A DNA stretch of 64,000 nucleotides from a virus (IMGVR_UViG_3300009163_000026:1-64000), one strand, 5' to 3'; positions 26,378 through 33,948 are shown, counted from the stretch's first letter. The notes: a model not told the origin generated them from the letters alone. Numbers and translations are program-made.

Positions 26378-26825
26378 TGTCGTATGTATTTAAATTTACA
26401 AAGTCAGGAAGACATTTGTGTAGTATAGTACGTGTCATATCACGTGCAGCTTCTTTATCATCAGTAATAAAATAATATAGTTCGGCATCCTTCCTACGGG
26501 CGGCGTTTAGAACATCAAAATTAAAGCTGGGGTGTGATTCAGGTAGTATGTAATAGTACCGTGTTGCGTTACCGTATTGTGCATCTGTATTGCTACCACC
26601 ATCAACCATCCTATATAGGTATTGAGCAACCCTAATAAATTCATATTTTGATAGATCATCATCCTCATCGGTTCCTGCTGGACTCCAGTGGCTATTCAAA
26701 GCATTTTCTGGTACTCGGTCATACTTGAGTATACTACCATCGACTATCTTAACGTCTTCTATATGTAGTGTCTCAACTTCATCGAGATCAACAGCGCCTT
26801 GTATTTGAAATTTCTTGTATCTCAT
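26367..26825 (-). CDS. MRY-family paralog (member 2, long)
   Basis: 152 residues; start MRYKKFQIQ, core LPESHPSFNFDVL. Longer than most because of an acidic insertion (GTDEDDDLSKYEF). Confidence 0.7.
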   Translation of the reverse strand: MRYKKFQIQGAVDLDEVETLHIEDVKIVDGSILKYDRVPENALNSHWSPAGTDEDDDLSKYEFIRVAQYLYRMVDGGSNTDAQYGNATRYYYILPESHPSFNFDVLNAARRKDAELYYFITDDKEAARDMTRTILHKCLPDFVNLNTYDNEI

Positions 26826-26826
26826 T

Positions 26827-27210
26827 TTAAAAGTAGTTACGTAACAAGTTATTAAATTGCTTCCAAGCGGGGTGGTCTTTAGATATTATAGGCTTTACAG
26901 GTGTGTTATATGTACCACCTTCTCCAAGTACAACTCTATCTACTACATATATATTAAAGAATGGATGTGTCTCTGGTACAAAGAAAGCATTCCGAGAAAA
27001 CGTCCGTTGATATTCTAACAACTCGTAAATACCATCACGCCATAAGCGGTAGCGATTGTCTCTATATATCGGAGTATACGGAGGTGCACCAGGCTCCATT
27101 TTAAATTCGTCATCGGTTAGATAGAAAAAGCCATCAGGTATATCCGGATAGTTCATACGCACAGATCGCTGTTGATCATTATAGCCGAAAAAGTATAGCC
27201 TATATCTCAT
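26827..27210 (-). CDS. MRY-family paralog (member 3)
   Basis: 127 residues; start MRYRLYFFGYN, core VPETHPFFNIYVV. Preceded by the GTCTC repeat region, so it may be the first gene of a short transcript. Confidence 0.7.
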   Translation of the reverse strand: MRYRLYFFGYNDQQRSVRMNYPDIPDGFFYLTDDEFKMEPGAPPYTPIYRDNRYRLWRDGIYELLEYQRTFSRNAFFVPETHPFFNIYVVDRVVLGEGGTYNTPVKPIISKDHPAWKQFNNLLRNYF

Positions 27211-27243
27211 TTTTATAACCAGTTAAGTATATTTATAGTAAAA

Positions 27244-27309
27244 GCGTCCGAAGGACGCCCGGCACACACATCTTTGTCTCGTTGGTCTCGTTTGTCTCAC
27301 TGGTCTCGT
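27244..27309 (-). repeat. Hairpin plus four 9-bp GTCTC repeats
   Basis: Hairpin GCGTCC-GAA-GGACGC (27244-27258), then four 9-nt units of the form TKGTCTCRY at 27274-27309 between members 3 and 4. Non-coding. On the minus strand the repeats read as CGAGACCAA-type units and precede the hairpin, which could act as a weak terminator. Confidence 0.7.
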
Positions 27310-27321
27310 GTGGTCTTTTTA

Positions 27322-27888
27322 CTATCGCCCGAATTCAAAAGGCGTCCCGTTAGGTCCAGCGGTAGCCATTACTCTCCCAAAATCATCAGTGTCTTCATTC
27401 GCTACAAGCGAGTTGTATTGTTCGTGGGTGATAATTAAATCACGTAGTTGCCTCTTAGTATCGAGATTGTGAAACTCAGTTGAGGATATAAAATAATCAT
27501 CAACACAATTATACATTAAGTCTATATTAAACAAAGGATCTGTTTCATCTACTACCTTTATAAAGAACTGTGTCATGGTGAAATGAAGATCTTGTTTAAC
27601 GGATCGATCACCATATTCTTTCGATGTAGGTTGATCCTTACGTGTAACATAGTTATAGAACTGAGTTTTACCTAACTGAACATAGTATAGGTGTCGGAGA
27701 TTATAAGAGTAATTAGGAGAGATTATAATGTCGTCTCTACCATAAATGAACCTACCAGGCGGCTTCTTAAGTATACCGGCAAGAGCGCCTATAAAATCTA
27801 TTTCGGAGCCGTCGTGGATCTCGTCACCGTTAGTATCATAGGCAGCATCGTAAACCCTATAGGAAAAATCAATTGCTTTATATCTCAT
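27322..27888 (-). CDS. MRY-family paralog (member 4, longest)
   Basis: 188 residues from the ATG at 27888 (MRYKAIDFSYRVYD); a start five codons earlier is rejected by comparison with the paralogs. Core VDETDPLFNIDLM, where Thr-Asp replaces the usual Thr-His. The C-terminus has an extra 40 residues after the helix. Confidence 0.7.
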   Translation of the reverse strand: MRYKAIDFSYRVYDAAYDTNGDEIHDGSEIDFIGALAGILKKPPGRFIYGRDDIIISPNYSYNLRHLYYVQLGKTQFYNYVTRKDQPTSKEYGDRSVKQDLHFTMTQFFIKVVDETDPLFNIDLMYNCVDDYFISSTEFHNLDTKRQLRDLIITHEQYNSLVANEDTDDFGRVMATAGPNGTPFEFGR

Positions 27889-27896
27889 ATTATTTA

Positions 27897-28193
27897 TTAC
27901 CAATTTCTACACGACCAGTAACCGGCCGATGTCTTATCTTTCTTCTGAGAACACTTGTGTCTAGCTCTGAATGACTTGCGGCGCTTTGGATTAGACTTCT
28001 TAATACGTAGATTAGGGTCTCCGTAATGCACTCGCTTATAACCGGTCTTTGTCTTCACACACCGCATATATTTCTTATCGGATCTACTAGAGGACTGCTG
28101 ACCGGTTACCTTAGTGCATTGGGTGGCCTCTATGATAATAGAGGTATCAGCTAATGCTTCCAGTAACTCATAATACTCGATAAACGATATCAT
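27897..28193 (-). CDS. Small basic Cys protein with RARHxC...YWSCRNW tail
   Basis: 98 residues. The N-terminus MISFIEYYELLEALADTS is similar to that of the nucleotidyltransferase at 28881. The C-terminal half is Lys/Arg-rich (NPKRRKSFRARHKC) and ends KDKTSAGYWSCRNW, a tail I have seen described on several phage proteins, probably a small zinc- or nucleic-acid-binding module. TATAAATA lies 5 nt upstream of the ATG. Confidence 0.65.
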   Translation of the reverse strand: MISFIEYYELLEALADTSIIIEATQCTKVTGQQSSSRSDKKYMRCVKTKTGYKRVHYGDPNLRIKKSNPKRRKSFRARHKCSQKKDKTSAGYWSCRNW

Positions 28194-28198
28194 ATTAG

Positions 28199-28206
28199 TA
28201 TTTATA
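28199..28206 (-). promoter_or_regulatory. Late promoter element TATAAATA
   Basis: 5 nt upstream of the ATG at 28193 and overlapping the stop of the upstream MRY gene. Confidence 0.55.
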
Positions 28207-28540
28207 GCTTTAGGGATTGCAGATATTTAAATAGTAGACTTGACAGTATGGGTGCTAGATCTAGAGAGAGGGCCGTGTTTATTTGAGTTTGATAAGCAGG
28301 AATATCAAAGATTTCTGTTTTAATAGCAGAATAATTAAAGAATTTATTATCCTCTGGTACCATATATATATCACCGTACATAGAACCGAGGAACCAAACA
28401 CCATCTTTAGCCTCCTTAAATCCTTTAAGTACAAGGTTAGCCGGGTAGTTCACTCCTGCAAAGTTGCTTCCGTGTCTGATATATAATGTTTGATCATAAT
28501 CCATCATTCCTTTATGTTTAAAATATGATTTGTATCTCAT
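28202..28540 (-). CDS. MRY-family paralog (member 5)
   Basis: 112 residues; start MRYKSYFKHKG, core VPEDNKFFNYSAI. Closest relative is the adjacent member 6: both share a LYIRHGxxFxxVxxPxN segment and KEAKDGVWFxGSxYGD, so they are a recent tandem duplicate. Confidence 0.75.
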   Translation of the reverse strand: MRYKSYFKHKGMMDYDQTLYIRHGSNFAGVNYPANLVLKGFKEAKDGVWFLGSMYGDIYMVPEDNKFFNYSAIKTEIFDIPAYQTQINTALSLDLAPILSSLLFKYLQSLKL

Positions 28541-28545
28541 TGTTA

Positions 28546-28884
28546 TTAGAGCTTTAAGGAGAAGAAATATTTAAGTATTAAATTTGACACTCTACCAGAT
28601 ACATCAAACCCAAAGACCGCGTTTAGTTCAGTTCGATAAACAGAATAATCAAAGATTTCTTTTTTAAGAGGGTAAAAATTAAAGAATTCATTATCCTCTG
28701 GTACCAGATATGTATCACCGTACTGAGAACCGATGAACCAAACACCATCTTTAGCCTCCTTAGCTCTTTTAAGTCCAATGTTATTTGGGTTCTCCACGTC
28801 TACAAAGCTGTTTCCGTGTCTGATATATAATATCGAACCACAACTTATCGTTCTCCCCTCCACAAAATACGGTTTATATCTCAT
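28546..28884 (-). CDS. MRY-family paralog (member 6)
   Basis: 112 residues; start MRYKPYFVEG, core VPEDNEFFNFYPL. Same length as member 5 and clearly the same subfamily. Confidence 0.75.
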   Translation of the reverse strand: MRYKPYFVEGRTISCGSILYIRHGNSFVDVENPNNIGLKRAKEAKDGVWFIGSQYGDTYLVPEDNEFFNFYPLKKEIFDYSVYRTELNAVFGFDVSGRVSNLILKYFFSLKL

Positions 28885-29828
28885 CTTTTGGTTAAGTTTG
28901 AATTATCTGGCAAAAACTTGCCTTTGAGTTCTAAGCGTTCTTGGTTATCGATCCAATATTGCTGAAGGTCCTCAGGAATGTCGGCTCGGGTACTATCGAG
29001 GATTTTTAAGTATATATCATATACAGCGTGTAGGTCTCGGGCTGGTAAGCTATTCTTAAGCGCTCCAATTAGTTTAAAATAATCACCAGCTGTATCCGTG
29101 GTTAAATCTAAACCATATAGTCTATTAAGGAGACTTATAGCCTGGGGAGGACTCGATGCCGCAATCTCTTGAGTTGCCTTATTTTTGATTCCATAGTTGT
29201 GGGAGAATGTATATCCTTTGTGAGAGAAAAGAGCTACAATAAGCTGGGTTCTGTGTAACCCTTTAATACTTCCTTTATAAACTGCCGAGTGGTAGGCAAA
29301 CGATAACCAATCTATATCACCTACATTGATATCAATCTGAACATTCTGCCCTACTTCCCTACCCTGTTCATCATATTGAGGAAACTGACAGAAGAGAGAA
29401 CCAGAGGAAGAACCTTTAATGTCTACTAAAATCTGCTTATCAGAGGCTTGGAGTTTTTCTGCAATTGCTACAATAACTGCTCGCTTAAGAAGCTGGGTAT
29501 CTACAGCGGTCTTTGAGCGTTTCTTAAAACCAACAAAGAGGTCTTGAACTCTGTTATCATCTAATCCCCAATCAGAAATATCTTTGAAAGAGTCCTCTGA
29601 TAGAGCAAGATCTATGTCTCCTGAGTAGTCTTTTTTACCGACAGATCCAAGTGTGCGCACACCTTTAAAGTGTGGGTGTGCTTTAGGAAACACACCTCCA
29701 AACTGCTTAAAGAATTCTCGAAGAGTTGGATTTATATGCTCCTTTTTAATCGGACCAGTCTCATCAAAAACATTACCCCCCTCTGTGAGAATTTGTCTTG
29801 TAGTAAAGAACCTAGCAAACGATATCAT
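28881..29828 (-). CDS. Nucleotidyltransferase-fold protein
   Basis: 315 residues from the ATG at 29828 (MISFARFF); the frame also opens at a TTG two codons earlier. A polymerase-beta-like active site is visible: TLGSVGKKDYSGDIDLAL (GS followed by Asp-x-Asp) near residues 59-76 and a third acidic cluster in NVQIDINVGDIDW near 165-177. It could transfer a nucleotide to RNA, protein or an antibiotic-like substrate; the family resembles other phage nucleotidyltransferases but the target is unknown. It overlaps member 6 by 4 nt. Confidence 0.72.
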   Translation of the reverse strand: MISFARFFTTRQILTEGGNVFDETGPIKKEHINPTLREFFKQFGGVFPKAHPHFKGVRTLGSVGKKDYSGDIDLALSEDSFKDISDWGLDDNRVQDLFVGFKKRSKTAVDTQLLKRAVIVAIAEKLQASDKQILVDIKGSSSGSLFCQFPQYDEQGREVGQNVQIDINVGDIDWLSFAYHSAVYKGSIKGLHRTQLIVALFSHKGYTFSHNYGIKNKATQEIAASSPPQAISLLNRLYGLDLTTDTAGDYFKLIGALKNSLPARDLHAVYDIYLKILDSTRADIPEDLQQYWIDNQERLELKGKFLPDNSNLTKR

Positions 29829-29837
29829 ATACAAGTG

Positions 29838-29845
29838 TATTTATA
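29838..29845 (-). promoter_or_regulatory. Late promoter element TATAAATA
   Basis: 9 nt upstream of the nucleotidyltransferase ATG and just downstream of a sigma70-like promoter. Confidence 0.5.
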
Positions 29846-29853
29846 GGAGACCC

Positions 29854-29881
29854 ATTATAAAGAGCTCGAGAATTTTGGCAA
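29854..29881 (-). promoter_or_regulatory. Sigma70-like promoter P1
   Basis: TTGCCA, 16-bp spacer, TATAAT, preceded by an A/T-tract (up-element-like). The spacer starts AAATTCTCG, shared with P2 at 31052. Confidence 0.65.
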
Positions 29882-29891
29882 AAAAAATTTT

Positions 29892-30239
29892 TTAGGGCTT
29901 AAAATTGTCAATTGCTAGTTGCTGTATCTCACGGGTCCGGTGTATGACATGATTAGGATACATTTCATCGTTTGCTCTGATAAGACGATCTATATTAAAA
30001 AATGGGTTACTCTCTGGTACCATATAGACAGCACCATTTGAACGGCGTTCGCTAGGGACCCATATACCATTTTTAATCTCCGTACAATTAATAAGATTAA
30101 TACCCCATCTATAAGCCGGCTGATCGCTTTGCGGGTAGTGGAAGTTGTTACCCTGTTTTATAAACACCTCCCCACACCCCGCAAGCTCCGTCTGGTGAGT
30201 TATCTGTTCAACTTGAATTAAATATGCTTTGTATCTCAT
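29892..30239 (-). CDS. MRY-family paralog (member 7)
   Basis: 115 residues; start MRYKAYLIQV, core VPESNPFFNIDRLI preceded by NGIWVPSERRSNGAVYM. It ends just before P1. Confidence 0.7.
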   Translation of the reverse strand: MRYKAYLIQVEQITHQTELAGCGEVFIKQGNNFHYPQSDQPAYRWGINLINCTEIKNGIWVPSERRSNGAVYMVPESNPFFNIDRLIRANDEMYPNHVIHRTREIQQLAIDNFKP

Positions 30240-30248
30240 TATTACAAT

Positions 30249-30605
30249 TTAAGACTTTAAGGATTTGAGATATTTAATTACAAGAACCTTTACTCTAACC
30301 TGTAGATAAATAGGATCTGCATCCAATCCATTTATAATAACACCTGTAGTAAAAAATTGGTGGCTCTCTGGTAAAATAAAGATATCACCTACTTCATGTT
30401 TGAGGAAATAGACACCATCGTTAAGCTCTTCACAATTCTTAAGGTTACTCATGACAACGTTGCTTGTTTTATAATCAAAATGATCTCTATTGCTAATACC
30501 AGCGAGCTCCTTCATATCTACAAAGTCATTACCTTGTCTAGCTAACACCAACCCACCAGGATATAATGACCTGTACCCCTGTATAATGCATGCTTTGTAT
30601 CTCAT
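30249..30605 (-). CDS. MRY-family paralog (member 8)
   Basis: 118 residues; start MRYKACIIQGY, core LPESHQFFTTGVI; the Asn of the motif is replaced by Thr. DGVYFLKHEVGDIFI precedes the core. Confidence 0.7.
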   Translation of the reverse strand: MRYKACIIQGYRSLYPGGLVLARQGNDFVDMKELAGISNRDHFDYKTSNVVMSNLKNCEELNDGVYFLKHEVGDIFILPESHQFFTTGVIINGLDADPIYLQVRVKVLVIKYLKSLKS

Positions 30606-30614
30606 TATTAGTAT

Positions 30615-31022
30615 TTAAGACTTTATGGATTCGAGATACTTTATTGCTAAATTTCTTATTATATCTTTAGTGAGCAGCGTTTCGTCGATGTCCCGTAATT
30701 CATCCAACCCAACTAGAATAAGATCTACATTAAAGAAAGGATGAGTCTCTGGTATACAAAAGATAGCTGTTTCCCGTGCTCGGCCCGCTAAGCCCCTAGT
30801 TCCAGCAATCTCCTCTGCTGACGGAGGGTCAGCATGCATCCAGATACCATCTTCAACTTCGTGTAGATCTTCAAGCATCATACTACCTGAGGACCCCCAT
30901 TCAGTCCGAGAATTATTTACGAAGTTATTACCATTCCTAAACAGCATTGGCTCGTACCCTAATCTAAATCTAACGGTTCCGGTGCGCAAAAATGTCTCTA
31001 TAAGGTATCCTTTGTATCTCAT
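30615..31022 (-). CDS. MRY-family paralog (member 9)
   Basis: 135 residues from the ATG at 31022 (MRYKGYLIETFL). An upstream in-frame start at 31079 is rejected because promoter P2 and the TATAAATA element lie inside that extension. Core IPETHPFFNVDLIL. Confidence 0.7.
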   Translation of the reverse strand: MRYKGYLIETFLRTGTVRFRLGYEPMLFRNGNNFVNNSRTEWGSSGSMMLEDLHEVEDGIWMHADPPSAEEIAGTRGLAGRARETAIFCIPETHPFFNVDLILVGLDELRDIDETLLTKDIIRNLAIKYLESIKS

Positions 31023-31035
31023 CTTTGTGTGTGTA

Positions 31036-31043
31036 TATTTATA
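31036..31043 (-). promoter_or_regulatory. Late promoter element TATAAATA
   Basis: 13 nt upstream of the ATG at 31022, downstream of P2. Confidence 0.45.
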
Positions 31044-31051
31044 CAAAGCCC

Positions 31052-31079
31052 TATATAGAGACCACGAGAATTTTGACAA
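31052..31079 (-). promoter_or_regulatory. Sigma70-like promoter P2
   Basis: TTGTCA, 16-bp spacer (starting AAATTCTCG as in P1), TATATA. Same A/T tract upstream. P1 and P2 look like duplicated copies. Confidence 0.6.
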
Positions 31080-31156
31080 AAATTTTTGGACATGGGCTCA
31101 AACCCCGCCCTCCGGCGTCGCTATTATACACAATTCGGAGCGCTGGAGGCTCCATA

Positions 31157-31192
31157 GAGCGTCTCTCTCCAGCACCATAGAGAGAGACGCTC
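31157..31192 (-). terminator. Long GC-rich hairpin downstream of the early-type gene cluster
   Basis: A 12-bp perfect stem (GAGCGTCTCTCT/AGAGAGACGCTC, 12-nt loop) 12 nt after the stop of the gene at 31204. There is no T-run, so it may be a factor-assisted terminator or an mRNA 3'-end protector. The surrounding 31080-31203 holds no gene. Confidence 0.55.
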
Positions 31193-31203
31193 GCCCTCGG
31201 CGA

Positions 31204-31599
31204 TCACTTCGTACCATCAATCACTAGGCAGCCCATATCATCATCGTCCTCCCCCACAAAGGTTTCCGGTTCTTCTTTACCTTCAAACACTACTACCTTC
31301 TTTACTGGCTTAGGCTTAGCTTCTTTCTTCACGGCTGTCTTCTTTACCTTAGCCTTAGCTGCAGCTGGTAACGCCTCAACGATCTCACCGCGAGTAATCT
31401 TACCTACCTCCTTGAGGTGCTCAGCTACCATCTTGAGCTCTACTACCTCTTGGCGTAGATCATCAGTGTACTTCATTGCGACGTTCCACAGAGCTTGCAT
31501 CAACTGCTTATCAGTCGTCATCAGGTCTTGACGCACATAGGTAAACTCAGAGCGGACTTGTTCAGGTGCAACGATAGTAACGAATTTGCTTTTAGTCAT
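31204..31599 (-). CDS. Lys/Ala/Val-rich protein, unknown function
   Basis: 131 residues. The N-terminal half is helical (VRSEFTYVRQDLMTTDKQLMQALWNVAMKY). The middle is a KAKVKKTAVKKEAKPKPVKK basic, flexible linker and the C-terminus is acidic (EEPETFVGEDDDD). Such a histone-like tail between helical and acidic parts suggests nucleic-acid contact, but this is inferred from composition. Last gene of the small-gene run 33.8-31.2 kb; its early-type element sits 41 nt upstream. Confidence 0.6.
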   Translation of the reverse strand: MTKSKFVTIVAPEQVRSEFTYVRQDLMTTDKQLMQALWNVAMKYTDDLRQEVVELKMVAEHLKEVGKITRGEIVEALPAAAKAKVKKTAVKKEAKPKPVKKVVVFEGKEEPETFVGEDDDDMGCLVIDGTK

Positions 31600-31640
31600 T
31601 TGATTAATTTGGTTTTAAGTTTAGCTTCTCTCTTCGCCTT

Positions 31641-31656
31641 ATTATACGGCAGTTCC
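31641..31656 (-). promoter_or_regulatory. Early-type element
   Basis: GGAAC-TGCCG-TATAAT; 41 nt to the ATG at 31599, one of the few copies with a real leader. Confidence 0.6.
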
Positions 31657-31657
31657 C

Positions 31658-31783
31658 TTACAAGAGCTCATCAAGCCCAGCAATGAAGTTCTCCCAAGTC
31701 TCTTGCTCTTCGTCAGAGAACGAGTCCCAGTTTTGGTTGATTGCAGCGATGATGGCTTTGATTTGATCGATTGATTGTTTCAT
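31658..31783 (-). CDS. 41-residue peptide
   Basis: MKQSIDQIKAIIAAINQNWD, then an acidic amphipathic helix. Its stop codon TAA is the first base triplet of the next early-type element (TAAGGGAAC), as in most of these small genes. Confidence 0.6.
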   Translation of the reverse strand: MKQSIDQIKAIIAAINQNWDSFSDEEQETWENFIAGLDELL

Positions 31784-31791
31784 TACGCCTT

Positions 31792-31807
31792 ATTATAATA
31801 GAGTTCC
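31792..31807 (-). promoter_or_regulatory. Early-type element
   Basis: GGAAC-TCTAT-TATAAT; 8 nt to the ATG at 31783. Confidence 0.65.
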
Positions 31808-31808
31808 C

Positions 31809-32033
31809 TTAGCGGCGTTTGCTGACAACATAATGCCAGACTTCTTTTTCAGTAACAGGATCGTAACTTTCGCAATCCTTTCCACATTCCAAATCACCTT
31901 TCAGGTAGCAGACATATTGTCCGGATTGGGAGAAGTGCCAAGGCATATGCCATCCCTTTTCAACTTCATACTTTGCCTTCACATCTTTAAAGGTCTTAAA
32001 AATCTCTTCAGTGTGTTGATTAATTTCGGTCAT
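31809..32033 (-). CDS. Small protein of unknown function
   Basis: 74 residues; HMPWHFSQSGQYVCYLKGDLECGKDCESYD suggests a possible Cys/His metal site. No family recognised. Confidence 0.6.
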   Translation of the reverse strand: MTEINQHTEEIFKTFKDVKAKYEVEKGWHMPWHFSQSGQYVCYLKGDLECGKDCESYDPVTEKEVWHYVVSKRR

Positions 32034-32284
32034 ATCTTATTATAATAGAGTTCCCTTCGGCCAGTTACATCAGCAGCGGCATCAAGAATGAATTCAACGA
32101 TGCTATAGCCGTCGAATCCGGTTTTGTAAGGCGCGCGCTTTAAAAGGTCGTTGTCGTAAGTATCAACTGCAGCCTTGTAAGCATCAAGAGCAGACTCAGC
32201 CGCTTCCTTGGTGCTGTATGCACCTATTGCTTGTCCTCCCTCGTAATCAACGAGGCCTTCTAGTATGAATATTGATTGTTTCAT
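32030..32284 (-). CDS. Small protein of unknown function
   Basis: 84 residues, start MKQSIFILEGLVDYEGGQAI. Its last nine codons are themselves the early-type element of the downstream gene, so the protein tail reads GRRELYYNKI. This shows the element is constrained at the DNA level even inside a coding sequence. Upstream lies a diverged element (GGACATCTAATACA). Confidence 0.65.
   Translation of the reverse strand: MKQSIFILEGLVDYEGGQAIGAYSTKEAAESALDAYKAAVDTYDNDLLKRAPYKTGFDGYSIVEFILDAAADVTGRRELYYNKI
32039..32054 (-). promoter_or_regulatory. Early-type element inside a coding end
   Basis: GGAAC-TCTAT-TATAAT; 5 nt to the ATG at 32033; located within the 3' codons of the gene at 32030-32284. 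Confidence 0.65.
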
Positions 32285-32310
32285 TACCGTTAGTGTATTA
32301 GATGTCCATA

Positions 32311-32538
32311 TTAGGCATACATCACAGACTCATCAATGATGGCATAGAGTTCTTCCATGGCTGCTTGCTGCGAGCCATAGTCAGAGATGGTAACCTCCCA
32401 GCGGTCTCTGAGGAATGAGTTGTTGGTATATGTTCCGGTGACGAGCTTATCGCCTTCACGACGTACCTCAGTGTAGAGATAATCTCCATTTTCTAGCTTG
32501 ATCTCTATCGGCCCGATACTATAATTAGTTAATGACAT
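32311..32538 (-). CDS. Small protein of unknown function
   Basis: 75 residues, start MSLTNYSIGPIEIKLENGDY; beta-rich with a C-terminal helix (QQAAMEELYAIIDE). No family recognised. Confidence 0.6.
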   Translation of the reverse strand: MSLTNYSIGPIEIKLENGDYLYTEVRREGDKLVTGTYTNNSFLRDRWEVTISDYGSQQAAMEELYAIIDESVMYA

Positions 32539-32544
32539 ATCAGT

Positions 32545-32560
32545 ATTATACCTAAGTTCC
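32545..32560 (-). promoter_or_regulatory. Early-type element
   Basis: GGAAC-TTAGG-TATAAT; 6 nt to the ATG at 32538. Confidence 0.65.
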
Positions 32561-32561
32561 C

Positions 32562-32879
32562 TTACGCGGAGAAGACCATCTCTGCCTGCTCTTCCTGCTC
32601 AGTGGGGAGCTCTAGATCGTAGAAGAAGACCATCTCTTCCTGCTCAGTGGGACATCCTCGAGGTGTTTGGCTGAGGGGCAAGCATGGGCATGCCTTCTCT
32701 CCATCAGACCAGCCCCAGGAGTAGAGCTCTTCCACTAGCTCTCCAATTGGTCTAGCGGTGTATACTCCTTCAAAGAAATAGACGCCGAACACTGTCTTAC
32801 AGATGTTCAGGGGCAGACCACCAGTGATGTCCTTATACCAGCCCATACGCAGGGCTAAGCGATGTAGTGCAGTCTTCAT
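32562..32879 (-). CDS. Small protein of unknown function
   Basis: 105 residues from ATG 32879 (MKTALHRLALRMGWYKD); an in-frame start 57 nt upstream is rejected because it would lie in the promoter region. The C-terminus has a duplicated LPTEQEEQAEMVF/CPTEQEEMVFFYD stretch, a short internal coding repeat. Confidence 0.55.
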   Translation of the reverse strand: MKTALHRLALRMGWYKDITGGLPLNICKTVFGVYFFEGVYTARPIGELVEELYSWGWSDGEKACPCLPLSQTPRGCPTEQEEMVFFYDLELPTEQEEQAEMVFSA

Positions 32880-32889
32880 TAGTCGTGGA

Positions 32890-32912
32890 TATTTATATTG
32901 TATTAGAGTTCC
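32890..32912 (-). promoter_or_regulatory. Overlapping early-type element and TATAAATA
   Basis: GGAAC-TCTAA-TACAAT (32897-32912) immediately followed by TATAAATA (32890-32897); 10 nt from there to the ATG at 32879. Both promoter classes share one site. Confidence 0.6.
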
Positions 32913-32946
32913 CTTAGCGCCGCTCTTTAACGACATAATCTGTACG

Positions 32947-33222
32947 TTAAAGTTGTTTTGGTAATATCAATTTAGGAAGATCAATTCCATCAATACTTTT
33001 CAAACTTCCAATAACTAACCAAAAAGCTCCTTCATCGTAAACAGCCATTAAGATATTAGGAACCATTATTTCTAATCTATAAAAAATATGAGAAGTTGTA
33101 TCTTCAAAGAACTTTTTAATGTATGGATGATTAACTAATTCTTCTTGTGTTTCAAATAGAAATGGATCTGGTTCTTCGTCCATTTCGATGAAGTCTGGAA
33201 TATATGGCATGAATTTATTCAT
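32947..33222 (-). CDS. Small acidic protein of unknown function
   Basis: 91 residues; MNKFMPYIPDFIEMDEEPDP then a hydrophobic beta core. Its codon use is more AT-rich than its two neighbours, so it may have a separate origin. No family recognised. Confidence 0.6.
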   Translation of the reverse strand: MNKFMPYIPDFIEMDEEPDPFLFETQEELVNHPYIKKFFEDTTSHIFYRLEIMVPNILMAVYDEGAFWLVIGSLKSIDGIDLPKLILPKQL

Positions 33223-33227
33223 ACCTG

Positions 33228-33243
33228 ATGATATCAGAGTTCC
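33228..33243 (-). promoter_or_regulatory. Early-type element
   Basis: GGAAC-TCTGA-TATCAT; 5 nt to the ATG at 33222. Confidence 0.6.
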
Positions 33244-33244
33244 C

Positions 33245-33433
33245 TTAGCGGCTCTCCATCAGCCAGTCGACTGGGCTGCGGCTAACAGAGAGCGCCCAGT
33301 GGTCTGCGAATCGCGCAGCATAGACTAGGCGCTCTTCTGCTGTCAGAAGTTCCGATAAGGCTTTATTGGACGGGCATGCGGCGATCTTCTCATTGACCGA
33401 GCGCTTGAGTTTCTCTTTAGTTTTCCAATGCAT
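33245..33433 (-). CDS. Small protein of unknown function
   Basis: 62 residues from ATG 33433 (MHWKTKEKLKRSVNEKIAAC); a longer frame from 33523 would overlap the neighbouring gene and skip the element. Helical with C-terminal SVSRSPVDWLMESR. Confidence 0.55.
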   Translation of the reverse strand: MHWKTKEKLKRSVNEKIAACPSNKALSELLTAEERLVYAARFADHWALSVSRSPVDWLMESR

Positions 33434-33438
33434 GCCTG

Positions 33439-33454
33439 ATGGTATCGGAGTTCC
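33439..33454 (-). promoter_or_regulatory. Early-type element
   Basis: GGAAC-TCCGA-TACCAT; 5 nt to the ATG at 33433. Confidence 0.55.
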
Positions 33455-33455
33455 C

Positions 33456-33794
33456 TTAACCCTCGAACTCTGTCCACCAGATAGTATCGACGATGAGATC
33501 AAGCTGCATTCCGAACAGCTCACCTATCATATCAAGCGACTCATCATATGAGATATCCGCGGCATCATCACCGTATTTCTCATCGATGAACGCATCCCAA
33601 GCATCTACGCTGATGGCACCCTTCTGCCTTAGTGTGTTATAGACTCCTTCTTCTACGCTGCCAGGCTCAGGCACATAAGCACCGCCGCTATCGTCTTTAA
33701 ACTGACCCTTGAATGAGTATTCGTTCAGCAGATGATTCACGGTCTTATCGTATTCTTCTTGAATCTTAGAGTGGGATTGAGTTGATTTCTTCAT
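33456..33794 (-). CDS. Small acidic protein of unknown function
   Basis: 112 residues from ATG 33794 (MKKSTQSHSKIQEEYDKTV). Helical, acidic, with EEGVYNTLRQKGAISVDAWDAF. First gene of the run that extends to 31.2 kb. Confidence 0.55.
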   Translation of the reverse strand: MKKSTQSHSKIQEEYDKTVNHLLNEYSFKGQFKDDSGGAYVPEPGSVEEGVYNTLRQKGAISVDAWDAFIDEKYGDDAADISYDESLDMIGELFGMQLDLIVDTIWWTEFEG

Positions 33795-33805
33795 GTGTGT
33801 CACTA

Positions 33806-33823
33806 TATTTATATCAGAGTTCC
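33806..33823 (-). promoter_or_regulatory. Overlapping early-type element and TATAAATA
   Basis: GGAAC-TCTGA-TATAAA overlaps TATAAATA (33806-33813); about 11 nt to the ATG at 33794. Confidence 0.55.
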
Positions 33824-33828
33824 CTAAT

Positions 33829-33948
33829 GAGGAAACCAGTTTCCGCCTAGGCGTAGGAGTTTGGAGCTATAGGGAACACCGGGATAATGGGTCTCAGAAG
33901 TTCTGAGTGGCCGAGCTGGGAAAACCAGTTTCTGCCTGGGCGTCGGAG
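33829..33948. repeat. Two 31-bp hairpin-bearing direct repeats
   Basis: Copies at 33829-33859 and 33918-33948 share GAAACCAGTTTC-type hairpins followed by GCCTRGGCGTMGGAG, with a few substitutions. A TCAGAA-G-TTCTGA palindrome (33894-33906) lies between. Gene-free region 33824-34174; strand of any RNA unknown. Confidence 0.65.

Noticed and set aside
31123-31128. Extra promoter TGTGTATAAT on the minus strand near the long hairpin
   Set aside because: A good extended -10 but no -35 or GGAAC block; P2 lies just downstream, so not listed as a feature.
31792-31807. AAGGGAAC as a Shine-Dalgarno sequence
   Set aside because: It lies about 17-20 nt from the ATG in most copies, too far for a ribosome-binding site, and it also precedes tRNA genes.
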